Assembly (NCBI RefSeq): GCF_015558785.1
Contig: NZ_JADMOP010000005.1
Span: 1-64,000 of the forward strand
Origin: Collinsella aerofaciens
GTDB lineage: Bacteria; Actinomycetota; Coriobacteriia; Coriobacteriales; Coriobacteriaceae
Direction: 5' to 3'
DNA: 64,000 nucleotides
Part shown: one piece after another, positions 26,088-34,872 of the stretch
Layout: the number at the start of each line of letters is the position of its first letter
How positions within the stretch are numbered: position 1 is the stretch's first letter
The notes under the pieces: generated by a model
The model's database searches: none
The model's input: only the letters and a program-made list of their open reading frames with translations
Told to the model about the DNA's origin: nothing
Program-made: the position numbers and the translations under genes

Positions 26088-26982
26088 AAGAGCAAACACC
26101 GCGTCGCATGTTTTGGCCCGATTTCGCGGACTCATTCAGGCGGCGGCGACGCTGGTCACCAACATTCACCTGCCAAACTTTGCCAAAGGCGGCATCTATC
26201 AGGGCGCGGGGAAAACAGTCTGCGTACCTGGACTTAATTGCTATTCGTGCCCCGCGGCATCGGGCGCGTGCCCCATCGGGTCGTTCCAGTCGGTGGTAGG
26301 TTCATCCAAGTTCAACTTTTCTTACTATGTTACCGGTACGCTCATTTTGCTCGGCGTGCTGCTGGGACGCTTTGTATGTGGCTTTCTGTGTCCGTTTGGC
26401 TGGCTTCAGGAGCTGCTTCATAAGATTCCCGGCAAAAAGTTCTCCACAAAAAAGCTTAAGCCGCTCACGTACATCAAATACGTCGTGCTGCTGTTTGCCG
26501 TGGTGCTGCTGCCCGTCTTGGTGGTTAACGACGTGGGCATGGGCGACCCGTTCTTTTGTAAGTACATCTGTCCGCAGGGCGTGCTCGAGGGCGCCATTCC
26601 GCTGGCCATTGCCAACGCCGGCATTCGATCTGCGCTGGGGCAGCTCTTTACCTGGAAACTTGCCGTTCTCATTGCCGTAGTAGTGCTGAGCGTTTTGTTC
26701 TATCGCCCCTTCTGCAAATGGATTTGCCCGCTCGGCGCATTCTATGCGCTCATGAATAGGGTGTCCTTGTTGGGGATTCAGGTTGACGCGTGCAAATGCG
26801 TCTCGTGCGGCAAGTGTTCAAGGGTTTGTCAGATGGACGTTGATGTGGTCCGCGCGCCCAATCATGCCGAATGTATCCGGTGCGGAAAGTGCATCGGGGC
26901 CTGTCCTGTCGATGCCATCAGCTATCGCTATGGCCTGGATGTGTCGGCGGAAAAGCTTCCCTTGACCGCCGATAAAAAGTAA
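26080..26982 (+). CDS. 4Fe-4S membrane ferredoxin, NapH/CcdA-partner-like
   Basis: This 300-residue integral membrane protein begins at a TTG that overlaps the upstream stop, with GGAG ten bases before it. An N-terminal cysteine set (Cys48, 54, 57, 64 in CVPGLNCYSCPAASGACP) precedes four or five membrane helices. Two NapH-type CP motifs follow in the helices (CGFLCPFGW and CKWICPLGA). The C-terminus holds two 4Fe-4S motifs (CVSCGKCSRVCQ and CIRCGKCIGACP). It would move electrons from the cytoplasm through the membrane to an outer thiol partner. The flanking CXXC peptide and TlpA lipoprotein support a disulfide-reducing relay. Confidence 0.88.
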   Translation: MDKRANTASHVLARFRGLIQAAATLVTNIHLPNFAKGGIYQGAGKTVCVPGLNCYSCPAASGACPIGSFQSVVGSSKFNFSYYVTGTLILLGVLLGRFVCGFLCPFGWLQELLHKIPGKKFSTKKLKPLTYIKYVVLLFAVVLLPVLVVNDVGMGDPFFCKYICPQGVLEGAIPLAIANAGIRSALGQLFTWKLAVLIAVVVLSVLFYRPFCKWICPLGAFYALMNRVSLLGIQVDACKCVSCGKCSRVCQMDVDVVRAPNHAECIRCGKCIGACPVDAISYRYGLDVSAEKLPLTADKK

Positions 26983-27011
26983 ACAAGCTTCGACAAAACG
27001 GAGGAATGACT

Positions 27012-27983
27012 ATGAAGCTTTCTAAGATTGCGGCCCTGTTTATGGTGCCGGTATTGGCCTTGTGCCTTGTGGCATGTTCGGCGCCCGGTGGCAATGCGAG
27101 CGAATCTGCGAGCTCCGATCCTAAGATCGCAGAACTCACTGCGCAGAAGCCGGCCAATGCCGACGAGGCCGCCGAGCTGTATGCGAAGCTCATGCAGAAG
27201 GAGAACGATATCTTTTCGAGTGATAATGCGCTGTGGGAAAAGGTATTCAATGCGGCAAATAAAGACTCGACAATGATTGAGGACGGCAGCAATTACGGCG
27301 ATTTCCTGCTCAAGACCATCGACGGCGCCAAGGATAAGTTTACGGCGGATGAGCTTAAGACGCTCAAGGCCGGTGCACAGCAGATCAAGGAGATCGAGGA
27401 CAAGCTCGAGAGCTTGGAGAAGGAGTTCCCCGGCTGTGGAAGCACGCCGAGCGCAGGCGAGAGCGTCGACGCTTCGACCGCTGGCATGACGGCTGGTGCC
27501 AATGCTTCGAGCGAGGCGACGAAGTTCCCCAGCTTTACGGGCAAAGACCTGGATGGCAACGACGTGAGCAGCGACGAGCTGTTCTCTAAGAACAAGGTCA
27601 CCGTCATGAACTTCTGGTTCACCACTTGCAAGCCGTGCGTGGGTGAGTTGGGCGACCTTGAGGACCTGAATAAGGAGCTTGCCAAGAAGGGCGGCCAGGT
27701 CGTGGGCGTCAATTCCTTTACGCTTGATGGCAACAAGGGTGAGATTGCAGATGCCAAGGACGTGCTGAGCAAGAAGGGCGTGACATATAAGAACATCTGG
27801 TTCAAGTCGGATAGCGAGGCCGGTAAGTTTACGTCAAATTTGTTCTCGTTCCCGACAACGTATGTCATCGATCAGAATGGCAACATCGTAGGGGAGCCCA
27901 TCGTGGGCGCCATCAGCTCCGCCGAGCAGCGTGCAGCACTCGACAAGCTTATCGACCAGGCGATTGCGAATAGCGAGCAGTAA
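27012..27983 (+). CDS. TlpA-type thioredoxin lipoprotein
   Basis: The 323-residue lipoprotein has the lipobox LVAC (Cys22) after MKLSKIAALFMVPVLALC. A helical, Lys/Glu-rich segment follows (about 35-145), and then a thioredoxin domain (about 170-323) with the active site FTTCKPC (Cys206, Cys209) and the cis-proline loop FPTTYVID. The start at 27012 has GGAGG seven bases upstream; an ATG six bases earlier is too close. It is exported, tethered to the membrane and should reduce or exchange disulfides outside. The membrane Fe-S protein and CXXC peptide of the same operon probably supply electrons. The helical insert is unusual for TlpA. Confidence 0.9.
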   Translation: MKLSKIAALFMVPVLALCLVACSAPGGNASESASSDPKIAELTAQKPANADEAAELYAKLMQKENDIFSSDNALWEKVFNAANKDSTMIEDGSNYGDFLLKTIDGAKDKFTADELKTLKAGAQQIKEIEDKLESLEKEFPGCGSTPSAGESVDASTAGMTAGANASSEATKFPSFTGKDLDGNDVSSDELFSKNKVTVMNFWFTTCKPCVGELGDLEDLNKELAKKGGQVVGVNSFTLDGNKGEIADAKDVLSKKGVTYKNIWFKSDSEAGKFTSNLFSFPTTYVIDQNGNIVGEPIVGAISSAEQRAALDKLIDQAIANSEQ

Positions 27984-28062
27984 AAACGCGTAAAGCATAG
28001 CGAGGATCGTGTGCCGTTGTGCGAAGTAGTCCGCTGCTTTTCAAGATAAGCTCCACCATATA

Positions 28063-28089
28063 GAGGTCCCGCTCGGGACCTCTTCTTTT
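28063..28089 (+). terminator. Rho-independent terminator of the thiol-redox operon
   Basis: GAGGTCCC-GCTC-GGGACCTC (28063-28082) is followed by TTCTTTT. It closes the operon 80 bases after the TlpA stop and precedes the ABC exporter promoter region. Confidence 0.85.
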
Positions 28090-28236
28090 GGGCGCCATCC
28101 CGTTCGTTTTTTGGCGCGGTTCGTTACATTCCTCACTGGCTCCGGCAAAAAATGGGGATAGAGTAGGACAAACGCGTCGAATACGAACGGCGGGGGAGAG
28201 CGGGCAAGTGCGCCCGCGTGGGAGAGGTTGCCGTCC

Positions 28237-31200
28237 ATGCTGGAGCTCAAAGGAATTTGCAAAAGGTACGTCACGCAGTCGTTTACGCAGGTGGCGCTCG
28301 ACAGCGTGAGCCTGTCTTTTCGCGATAACGAGTTCGTGGCCATTCTGGGTCCCTCGGGTTCGGGTAAAACCACGATGCTCAATGTTATCGGCGGACTGGA
28401 TCACTTTGATTCTGGCGACCTGCTGATTGACGGTATCTCGACCAAGGACTTCCGCGACCGCGATTGGGATGCCTACCGCAACAACCGCATCGGCTTTGTG
28501 TTCCAAAGCTATAACCTCATTCCGCATCAGACCATTTTGGAAAACGTTGAGCTGGCGCTCACGCTCACGGGTGTGGGGCATGCCGAGCGCCGTCAACGTG
28601 CGCGCGAGGCGTTGGAGAAAGTTGGCCTGGGCGAGCACGTTAACAAGCGCCCGAGCCAGCTTTCGGGCGGGCAGATGCAACGCGTGGCCATCGCCCGCGC
28701 CCTGATTAATGATCCCGAGATTGTGCTTGCCGACGAGCCGACCGGCGCTTTGGATTCAACGACATCCGTACAGGTCATGGACCTGCTCAAGGACGTGGCG
28801 CGCGACCGCCTGGTCATCATGGTCACGCACAATCCCGAGCTGGCGTACCAATATGCCACGCGCATCGTCAATCTGGCGGACGGCAAGATCACCGACGATT
28901 CCGATCCCTTCGATGCTGCCAAGGCCGCGCGTCGCGAGGCAAAGCCTACGCGCAAAACCTCGATGAGCTTTGTGACGGCGCTGGGGCTTTCTGCCCGAAA
29001 CCTCATGACCAAGAAGGGCCGCACGGCCATGACTGCCTTTGCGGGCTCGATTGGCATTATCGGTATCGCGGCGATTCTGGCGCTGTCCAACGGCGTAAAC
29101 GGCTACATCAAAAAGGTCGAGGAGGATACGCTCTCGAGCTACCCGCTCACCATTTCCAAGCAGGATTACGACCTGTCGTCCATGATGGGCGGACAGGGGG
29201 CCACGGACGACGATATGTCCAAGAACGAGGGCTCGTCCGACGACAGTGCCGGCGGCAAGGCTAAGGGAACCGATAAGATTCCTGTGGTCACGGCCGTAAA
29301 GGATATGTTTGCGAGCGTTAAGTCTAACGACATGACAAGCTTTAAGGCATGGCTCGATGCCGGTGGCGACGGCATCGATAAAGAGGTCAACGCCATTCAG
29401 TACGGCTACGGTGTATCGCCGGTTGTCTATCGTGCCGGCAAGGGCGATGAGAAGCCTGTTCGGCTGGTGCCCAACGCTATGACCGAGGCCATGAGCGGAG
29501 GCGCGAGCTCGGCGGCAACGGTGAGCATGGAATCCATGGGAACCTCGGTCTTTAACGAGATGATCGACGACCAGAGCCTGCTCGACAGCCAGTACGATGT
29601 CGTGGCGGGGCATTGGCCTACGTCTGCTAACGAAGCCGTGATGGTGCTTTCGAGCCGTGGCACGGTGGGCGACTACACGCTCTACAGCATCGGTGCGCTG
29701 GATATCAATGAGCTCAACGATCTGGTAAACAGCGCTATGACGGCTGACGGTGGGGTCGAAACGCCCGAGACCGGCACCGAATTTACCTACGACGATGCGC
29801 TGTCCACGACGTTTAAGGTGCTGTCGCCGGCCGATGCGTATCGCAAAAACGAAGAGACCGGCATATGGACTGACATGCCTGACGATGCCGACTTTATGAC
29901 GGCCAAGGTTGCCGACGGTATTGACGTGCGCATTGTGGGCGTGGTGCGACCTAACGAGACGGCCAACGCGAGCGCATTGACCCCGGGCATTGCCTATACG
30001 CATGCACTGACTCGTCAGCTTATGGAACGCGCCGCAAATTCGCAGATTGTGCAGGAGCAGCTTGCTCACCCCGAGATGGATGTCTTTACGGGCAAAACCT
30101 TCGACGAACTGCAAGGCGAGGCCAAACAAGGCGTGGATCTGAGCAGCATGTTCAGCGTGGACGAGGCGGCGCTCAAGAGCGCGTTCTCGTTTGATGCGTC
30201 TGCACTCTCGGGTGCGGCCGGCGGTATGGACCTTTCTGGCATCGATCTGTCGGGGCTGGACATTGACCTTTCGGGCGTTGGCAAGGACATCGACTTCAGC
30301 AGCATCATGGCAAAAGCGCCAACCCCAGATTTCTCGGGTATCTTTGACGGTCTGGAACTCACGCCCGAGCAAATGCAGCAGGTGGGAGCACTAGCCAACC
30401 AGCTGTTTGAGGGCTTTTTGCAGTCTGATCAGTTTAAGGCGCTGTCGCCCGAAGATCTTAAAGACGCGTCAAAGCTCGCTGCCGCATTCTCGACGTATCT
30501 TGAGCATGATGCCGCAGCCCAGCAATGCCTGGCTCAATTGAAGGCGCTCGGCGGCGATGCCCTGGCCGAGCGCCTGCAACAGGCGATGACCGACTATGTG
30601 CAAAAGCAGCTGGCTCCGTATCTGCAGCAGGCTATGGATCAGGTGATGAAGGCAATCAGCGAGCAGATAGCGTCGACGGTATCGTCCCAGCTCAAGGCGG
30701 GCGCAGCGGGGCTTATGGACCAGATGGCGACGCAGATGTCTTCGAGTTTTGCCAACCTGACGAGCGCCATGCACGTGGATGCGAGCGCCTTTGCTCGTGC
30801 CATCCATTTCAACATGGACGCCGAGGACCTGAGTTCGCTCATGATGAGCTATGCCAAGGCTTCGAAGCTCACCTACGACAACAATCTGACCACGTTGGGC
30901 TATGCGGACGAGGCAGACCCCATCTCGGTCAAGATTTTCCCGCGCGACTTTGAGGCCAAGGAGCGCGTGCTCGATCACATCGACGCGTACAACAAGCAGG
31001 TCAAAGCCTCTGGCCACGATGAACAGGCAATCTCATACACCGACTACATGGGCATCATCATGGGCTCGGTGACCGGCATCGTGAACACCATCAGCTTGGT
31101 GCTCATCGCATTCGTGAGTATCAGCCTGGTCGTGAGCTCCATCATGATCGGCATCATCACATACATCAGCGTGCTGGAGCGCAAAAAGGAGATTGGCATC

Positions 31201-31491
31201 CTGCGCGCGATCGGCGCGTCGAAGCGCAACGTGGCCAACGTATTCAATGCCGAGACCTTTATCGAAGGCCTCATCGCCGGCGTCTTTGCCATTATCGTCG
31301 TGGTGCTCGTGAGTTTTCCGGTTAATACCTGGGCGCTTGCTGCCAAACAGGTACCCAATCTGATGAGCTTGCCCGTGCGGGATGCGCTGGTGCTCATCGC
31401 GATTTCGGTGCTGTTGACGGTCGTTGCCGGCCTGCTGCCTGCCCGCAGCGCATCCAAGAAGGACCCCGTCGAAGCCCTGCGCTCCGAATAA
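28237..31491 (+). CDS. MacB-like ABC exporter, ATPase and permease fused, large ectodomain
   Basis: This 1084-residue protein has an N-terminal LolD/MacB-type ATPase: Walker A GPSGSGKT (38-45), LSGGQMQR signature (near 145) and Walker B IVLADE (near 165). The permease part has one helix at about 268-288, a very large outer domain of about 650 residues and three C-terminal helices (from about 950) with the FtsX-like cytoplasmic motif [19 protein letters not shown]. The outer domain contains short leucine/aspartate repeats ([17 protein letters not shown]) and a long helical segment. Ordinary MacB is about 650 residues. The start at 28237 has GGAGAGG nine bases before it. It probably works as a mechanotransmitting transporter for peptides or lipids. 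Confidence 0.9.
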   Translation: MLELKGICKRYVTQSFTQVALDSVSLSFRDNEFVAILGPSGSGKTTMLNVIGGLDHFDSGDLLIDGISTKDFRDRDWDAYRNNRIGFVFQSYNLIPHQTILENVELALTLTGVGHAERRQRAREALEKVGLGEHVNKRPSQLSGGQMQRVAIARALINDPEIVLADEPTGALDSTTSVQVMDLLKDVARDRLVIMVTHNPELAYQYATRIVNLADGKITDDSDPFDAAKAARREAKPTRKTSMSFVTALGLSARNLMTKKGRTAMTAFAGSIGIIGIAAILALSNGVNGYIKKVEEDTLSSYPLTISKQDYDLSSMMGGQGATDDDMSKNEGSSDDSAGGKAKGTDKIPVVTAVKDMFASVKSNDMTSFKAWLDAGGDGIDKEVNAIQYGYGVSPVVYRAGKGDEKPVRLVPNAMTEAMSGGASSAATVSMESMGTSVFNEMIDDQSLLDSQYDVVAGHWPTSANEAVMVLSSRGTVGDYTLYSIGALDINELNDLVNSAMTADGGVETPETGTEFTYDDALSTTFKVLSPADAYRKNEETGIWTDMPDDADFMTAKVADGIDVRIVGVVRPNETANASALTPGIAYTHALTRQLMERAANSQIVQEQLAHPEMDVFTGKTFDELQGEAKQGVDLSSMFSVDEAALKSAFSFDASALSGAAGGMDLSGIDLSGLDIDLSGVGKDIDFSSIMAKAPTPDFSGIFDGLELTPEQMQQVGALANQLFEGFLQSDQFKALSPEDLKDASKLAAAFSTYLEHDAAAQQCLAQLKALGGDALAERLQQAMTDYVQKQLAPYLQQAMDQVMKAISEQIASTVSSQLKAGAAGLMDQMATQMSSSFANLTSAMHVDASAFARAIHFNMDAEDLSSLMMSYAKASKLTYDNNLTTLGYADEADPISVKIFPRDFEAKERVLDHIDAYNKQVKASGHDEQAISYTDYMGIIMGSVTGIVNTISLVLIAFVSISLVVSSIMIGIITYISVLERKKEIGILRAIGASKRNVANVFNAETFIEGLIAGVFAIIVVVLVSFPVNTWALAAKQVPNLMSLPVRDALVLIAISVLLTVVAGLLPARSASKKDPVEALRSE

Positions 31492-31492
31492 T

Positions 31493-31519
31493 GTGACAAA
31501 GGGACAGCCCCTTTGTCAC
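31493..31519. repeat. REP-like hairpin GTGACAAAGGG (copy 1)
   Basis: Arms GTGACAAAGGG (31493-31503) and CCCTTTGTCAC (31509-31519) with a five-base loop start directly after the stop codon of the ABC exporter. The same palindrome occurs at 62651-62683 and 63907-63941. It may double as a terminator, but the repetition across the window points to a dispersed element. Confidence 0.85.
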
Positions 31520-31544
31520 GTTCGTTGATATGAGAGAAGAGTAG

Positions 31545-32498
31545 ATGATTCTATCGTTGGCCCCTATGGAGGGGATTACCGGGCATGTGTTCCGTCGCGT
31601 GCATGCGGAGTGCTTCGGCGCGCTCGATTGCTATTACACGCCGTTTTTGCCGCCGCCGCGGGTGGGAAACCGCTTTGGCGGCAAGGCGTTTAAGGAGATC
31701 GATCCTGCCAATAACCAGGGGCTCAACGTAGTGCCTCAGCTGATGTCCAAGAACGCGGACGAGTTTGTGTGGGCGGCACAGGTGCTCGCCGACATGGGCT
31801 ACCGCGAGGTCAATCTCAACTTGGGTTGCCCTTCGGGAACGGTTGTCGCCAAGGGCAAGGGCTCGGGTTTCTTGCGCAATCTCGACGAGCTCGAGGCGTT
31901 CTTAAGCGATGTGTGCGAGCGGTCGCCGTTGCCGGTATCGGTCAAAACTAGGCTGGGGCTCGAGGACGACGACGAGTATGAGCGCGTGCTCGATCTGTAT
32001 TGCCGCATGCCGCTAACAGAGCTGATCGTGCATCCGCGCGTACAGAAGGACCGTTATACAGGCTCACCGCGCAAAGAGTTCTATGGCGAGACGCTGGAAC
32101 GCGCGCCGTTTCCGGTGGCATACAACGGCGATATTTTTGATCTTGAGGATATGGATGCGCTGGTGGAGGCCTATCCCGGGACACGCCATGTGATGCTGGG
32201 GCGTGGCTTGCTTGCGAATCCCGCTCTCGCTCGCATGGTCAAGGGCGGCCCTGCTGCCACGGCAGCCGAACTGCAGCGTTTCCACGACACGCTGTTTGCG
32301 GCCTATGCAGAAGAGATTGGCGGTAACGCGGTCTTTCGTATGAAGGAGTGGTGGTTCTACGCCAAGTGCGCTTTCGTCGACCCCGCTACCGTTCACAAGC
32401 TCGTACGTAAGACCAAAAAGGTCGACGAATACCGCGCCGCCGTCGAGCGGGTCTTTCGCGAGCAGCCACTCGCACCCATAGCTCGCTTCCGCGGCTAG
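31545..32498 (+). CDS. tRNA-dihydrouridine synthase
   Basis: The 317-residue FMN enzyme of the Dus family opens with LSLAPMEGITGHVFRRV, the usual N-terminal barrel strand. It contains the catalytic motif LNLGCPSG with Cys95, the phosphate/FMN-contact strand VSVKTRLG, the VHPR stretch (IVHPRVQKDRYTG) and GRGLLANP near the end of the barrel. It reduces particular uridines in tRNA D-loops using NADPH. The length is typical. Which position it modifies (DusA, B or C class) cannot be told from sequence alone. It is flanked on both sides by palindromic repeats and appears to be monocistronic. Confidence 0.92.
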   Translation: MILSLAPMEGITGHVFRRVHAECFGALDCYYTPFLPPPRVGNRFGGKAFKEIDPANNQGLNVVPQLMSKNADEFVWAAQVLADMGYREVNLNLGCPSGTVVAKGKGSGFLRNLDELEAFLSDVCERSPLPVSVKTRLGLEDDDEYERVLDLYCRMPLTELIVHPRVQKDRYTGSPRKEFYGETLERAPFPVAYNGDIFDLEDMDALVEAYPGTRHVMLGRGLLANPALARMVKGGPAATAAELQRFHDTLFAAYAEEIGGNAVFRMKEWWFYAKCAFVDPATVHKLVRKTKKVDEYRAAVERVFREQPLAPIARFRG

Positions 32499-32503
32499 TT
32501 AGA

Positions 32504-32551
32504 CATCGGGGACGTTCTTTAGCGACTAGTCATTTAAGAACGTCCCCGATG
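32504..32551. repeat. Palindromic element with GGGGACGTTCTT core (copy A)
   Basis: Perfect 16-bp arms CATCGGGGACGTTCTT (32504-32519) and its complement (32536-32551) flank a 16-base loop containing ACTAGTCATT. It starts six bases after the Dus stop. A closely related element with 20-bp arms lies at 53112-53169. Confidence 0.88.
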
Positions 32552-32565
32552 ACTACCCGCAAAAA

Positions 32566-32632
32566 CTGTACACCAGCATCCAAAGATGTCGAAAGATGTC
32601 GACTTTGGATGCTGGCGTATATGTTTGGGTCG
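32566..32632. repeat. 67-bp hairpin repeat, left copy
   Basis: This copy differs from the one at 33645-33711 at three of 67 positions and has the same orientation. It forms a stem CCAGCATCCAAAG (32573-32585) with CTTTGGATGCTGG (32603-32615); the loop contains ATGTCGA twice. The two copies flank a 1-kb islet. Confidence 0.88.
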
Positions 32633-32647
32633 GCGGGGGAGTTGAGT

Positions 32648-32914
32648 TTAGGCAATCATTGCATCGAGCGTGATGAGCTCCCTGAGTCGCTCCGTGCGTG
32701 TTTGCCCATGGCGCTTTGCTTTTGCGTCAAAGGCTTCAAGGACCGATTCGCCCACACGTGCCGATAAAACAACGCTTGGCTCATCGGAGATCGACGGCCT
32801 TCCCAGCTTGATGGTGCGACCCTTCGGCCATTCATCTTTTTCGTATGCCTCTGCGGCTTTCTCCAACTCTCCGGGGGCAAACCCCATCTTTTTTTCGAGC
32901 TGCTTAGCGTCCAT
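32648..32914 (-). CDS. Ribbon-helix-helix antitoxin-like protein
   Basis: This 88-residue protein ends in a ribbon-helix-helix-like segment: the strand SVVLSARVGES, then helices VLEAFDAKAKRHG and TRTERLRELITLD. The N-terminal half is charged and helical (LEKKMGFAPGELEKAAEAYE). The start at 32914 has AGGAG seven bases upstream. It resembles the antitoxin half of a toxin-antitoxin pair, but no toxin gene is seen on either side, so it may be an orphan or solitary regulator. A palindrome at 32965-32992 directly upstream would be its operator. It lies within the islet between the two 67-bp hairpin repeats. Confidence 0.7.
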   Translation of the reverse strand: MDAKQLEKKMGFAPGELEKAAEAYEKDEWPKGRTIKLGRPSISDEPSVVLSARVGESVLEAFDAKAKRHGQTRTERLRELITLDAMIA

Positions 32915-32964
32915 AGCGTCTCCTATCGATCGGCATAATGTCGAGCACAGGTCAACGGATAATC

Positions 32965-32992
32965 TTTTTGTATACAGTCTTGTAGACAAAAA
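32965..32992. promoter_or_regulatory. Palindrome, candidate operator of the ribbon-helix-helix gene
   Basis: Arms TTTTTGTATAC (32965-32975) and GTAGACAAAAA (32982-32992) are inverted with one mismatch and a six-base centre. The site lies 51 bases upstream of the minus-strand gene that ends at 32648, in promoter position. Confidence 0.6.
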
Positions 32993-33317
32993 AACAAACA
33001 GTTTATCAGGCTAATTAGCTTGTTTTGACCCGCGTGTTCGATAGAAAATGAGCATTGACGGCTTCGATACTCCTTTGCTTTTCAGCCTGGAATTTGGATG
33101 CTCATTGAACTTCCGGAGGGGAGCGCTTTATTAAGCTATCGAGATTCTGGGCAGGAGCTCTCACTGGTCTTCGATAATGGGACCAGCTTAATTCGCGACA
33201 CAGTGTGTCGCGAATGGGAGTAGTCGTTAGGTGTCCTTCAATGGCTAATCATATAAGAACGTCCAAGTGCCGGATTTTGTCATTTAGTGTCGTCCTCAGC
33301 GGCTATTCTGGAGGGTC
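32993..33317. other. Intergenic, no feature recognised
   Basis: About 325 AT-richer bases between the antitoxin-like operator and the palindromic element. No open frame with a ribosome binding site, RNA gene or strong hairpin was found. AGAACGTCC near 33260 is a partial copy of the arm of the GGGGACGTTCTT palindrome family. Confidence 0.45.
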
Positions 33318-33546
33318 GTGGTCAAAAAAGGGCAAATATGAGTACTGTTGCCATTATAGTTGCATTTATTTGCTATAAATTGTAGCTCCTGATGAGATTT
33401 GTTCCCATTAAGAGCTACTTTTATTGAACATATGAGGAGAAATAACGTCGTCTGCGGACGAGTGGAACGTTGAATAGTTCCTGAAGTGATCAAAATCGCT
33501 GCTACTAAACAGGTAGCAGTACTCATATTTGCCCTTTTTTGACCAC
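33318..33546. mobile_element. MITE-like element with perfect 30-bp terminal inverted repeats
   Basis: Bases 33318-33347 (starting GTGGTCAAAAAAGGGCAAAT) recur in perfect inverted form at 33517-33546. Weaker symmetry continues both outward (GAGGG) and inward. The 169-base interior is AT-rich and contains no gene. Size, long termini and lack of coding capacity fit a miniature inverted-repeat element or another mobile palindrome. No clear target duplication can be read at the ends. Confidence 0.75.
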
Positions 33547-33644
33547 AGCCCTCTCGGAAACCTTTCCAGAGGCGTCAAACAGCCATAATCCAAAGGTCTC
33601 CTCAAACAATTAGCCGGCCAAGAGCGTCCATGACTACCAAAAAG

Positions 33645-33711
33645 CTGTACGCCAGCATCCAAAGATGTCGAAAAATGTCGACTTTGGATGCTGGCGTACA
33701 TGTTTGGGTCG
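33645..33711. repeat. 67-bp hairpin repeat, right copy
   Basis: Second copy of the repeat at 32566-32632, with a longer stem of 18 bp (33647-33664 pairing with 33682-33699). Both copies are preceded by a similar stretch (CGTCC...ATGACTACC) and followed by ATGTTTGGGTCG, so the duplicated unit is somewhat larger than the core. Confidence 0.88.
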
Positions 33712-33747
33712 TATGGGTTGGGGCCCTGGACGGACAGAGCGTGCGTA

Positions 33748-33993
33748 CTAGAGCAGGTTTTCCTGCACCCACGCGATGATGTCGCTCGATTCGTAGAGTG
33801 GTTTGCCGTCGATGAACAGGCAGGGAACCTGGCGTTTTCCGCCGACGGCGATGAGTGTCTGTTCGGCATCGGAATCGGTCGAGATATTGCGCTCGGGAAT
33901 GGTCACGCCGTTATCGGCCAGGAAGCGCTTGACTTTTATGCAGTACGGGCAGCCGGTCATAACGTACAGCGTGAGCTCATGATCAGTAGCCAT
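33748..33993 (-). CDS. Glutaredoxin-like protein
   Basis: The 81-residue product has the dithiol active site CPYC (Cys15, Cys18) after LTLYVMTG, the TVP-like cis-proline region RQVPCLFIDGK and the GG-like helix end SSDIIAWVQ. Length and fold match single-domain glutaredoxins or NrdH-type redoxins. The start at 33993 is preferred because GGAG lies before it. The extension upstream to 34032 has no binding site. It reduces protein disulfides in the cytoplasm. The source of electrons (glutathione is unlikely in this group; thioredoxin reductase or mycothiol-like thiol) cannot be told. Confidence 0.85.
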   Translation of the reverse strand: MATDHELTLYVMTGCPYCIKVKRFLADNGVTIPERNISTDSDAEQTLIAVGGKRQVPCLFIDGKPLYESSDIIAWVQENLL

Positions 33994-34044
33994 AGGTCTC
34001 CAATCGGTTGAGGTTTTGATTGAAATACCCAAAGCCGCCGCGGT

Positions 34045-34872
34045 CTATGCGCGGGCCAGTGACGACTCGATGGCCTGTACCAGAAACGCCGTGGCTCCGG
34101 TGCCGCAGGGCTTGTCGTAGTAGTCAACAAAGCGCTGGTCGGCAAGATAGCCGTGGGCGAGGCCCAGGTATGCTTCGTTCTGGGGCTCGTGTCCCCAGTT
34201 AAGGCCAATCCATCGACGGTGCATCGTGACAAGCTTGCGGGCCTCGTTGCTCTCTGGGTCGCCAATGCCCATGGCAATCGAGAGCTGGCCCAGAATAGCG
34301 CGTTCAAGTTCCTTCATGTCGTTCCATGTCTCGGGGTCCATGTCCAGCAGCGCTTCGTTTGCCGCGTCGATGGTCTCGTCGCCATAGCGCGCCCGTGCCT
34401 CGGCGCCGTAGCGCTCTTCGTTTTCCTGCACGGAGCGCCAGCGCTCCAGTTGCGGCAGGACGGCGCCCATGAGCGAGACGGCTTCGTCGAGCGACATGCC
34501 GGTGTTTTGCGCCAGGCGCGGGGCACAGTCCTCGATCATTGCCTCCATCGTGGTGTCGTAGGCGTACTGGCCGTGGTCGTAGCACCACTTGCAGTAATGA
34601 TCGGTCGCGGCGCCCGTGGCATCGGTGCCGCAGTCGCCGGGCGTGAGTATCATGCCGCAGCTCTGGCAATAGTGCTCGGGCATTTCGAGCAGGTGAGACA
34701 GGGGCTCGCCGGTCACGGCGGCAATGAGCTTCATCATGTCGATGCCCGGTGTGACCTCGCCGCGTTCCCAACGGCTGACGGCTTGGCGTGTGACGAAGAG
34801 CTTAGCGGCGAGCTGCTCCTGGGTAAGGTGATGGGCGCGACGAACGGCGATGAGCTTTTCTGCAAAGGCCAT
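34045..34872 (-). CDS. XRE-type regulator fused to zinc ribbon and TipAS-like domain
   Basis: This 275-residue protein combines an N-terminal Cro/C1 helix-turn-helix (LTQEQLAAKLFVTRQAVSRW, 16-35) and a putative zinc ribbon with Cys69, Cys72, Cys94 and Cys97 (YCQSCGM and YCKWCYD). The C-terminal helical domain with WIGLNWGHEPQNEAYLGLAHG and DYYDKPCGTGATAFLVQAI is typical of TipAS, the ligand-binding part of the thiopeptide-sensing regulator TipA. TipA itself carries a MerR-type DNA-binding part, so here a TipAS-like sensor is joined to a different reader. GGAG lies upstream of the start. It may sense thiopeptide or other cyclic antibiotics. It is divergent from trmO. Confidence 0.82.
   Translation of the reverse strand: MAFAEKLIAVRRAHHLTQEQLAAKLFVTRQAVSRWERGEVTPGIDMMKLIAAVTGEPLSHLLEMPEHYCQSCGMILTPGDCGTDATGAATDHYCKWCYDHGQYAYDTTMEAMIEDCAPRLAQNTGMSLDEAVSLMGAVLPQLERWRSVQENEERYGAEARARYGDETIDAANEALLDMDPETWNDMKELERAILGQLSIAMGIGDPESNEARKLVTMHRRWIGLNWGHEPQNEAYLGLAHGYLADQRFVDYYDKPCGTGATAFLVQAIESSLARA

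Noticed and set aside
32648-33317. Complete toxin-antitoxin pair
   Set aside because: Only the ribbon-helix-helix gene is present; neither side has a frame with a toxin-like fold and ribosome binding site.
33408-33869. 153-codon minus-strand frame in the islet
   Set aside because: Crosses the MITE-like element, a hairpin repeat and the glutaredoxin gene; made of repeat sequence.
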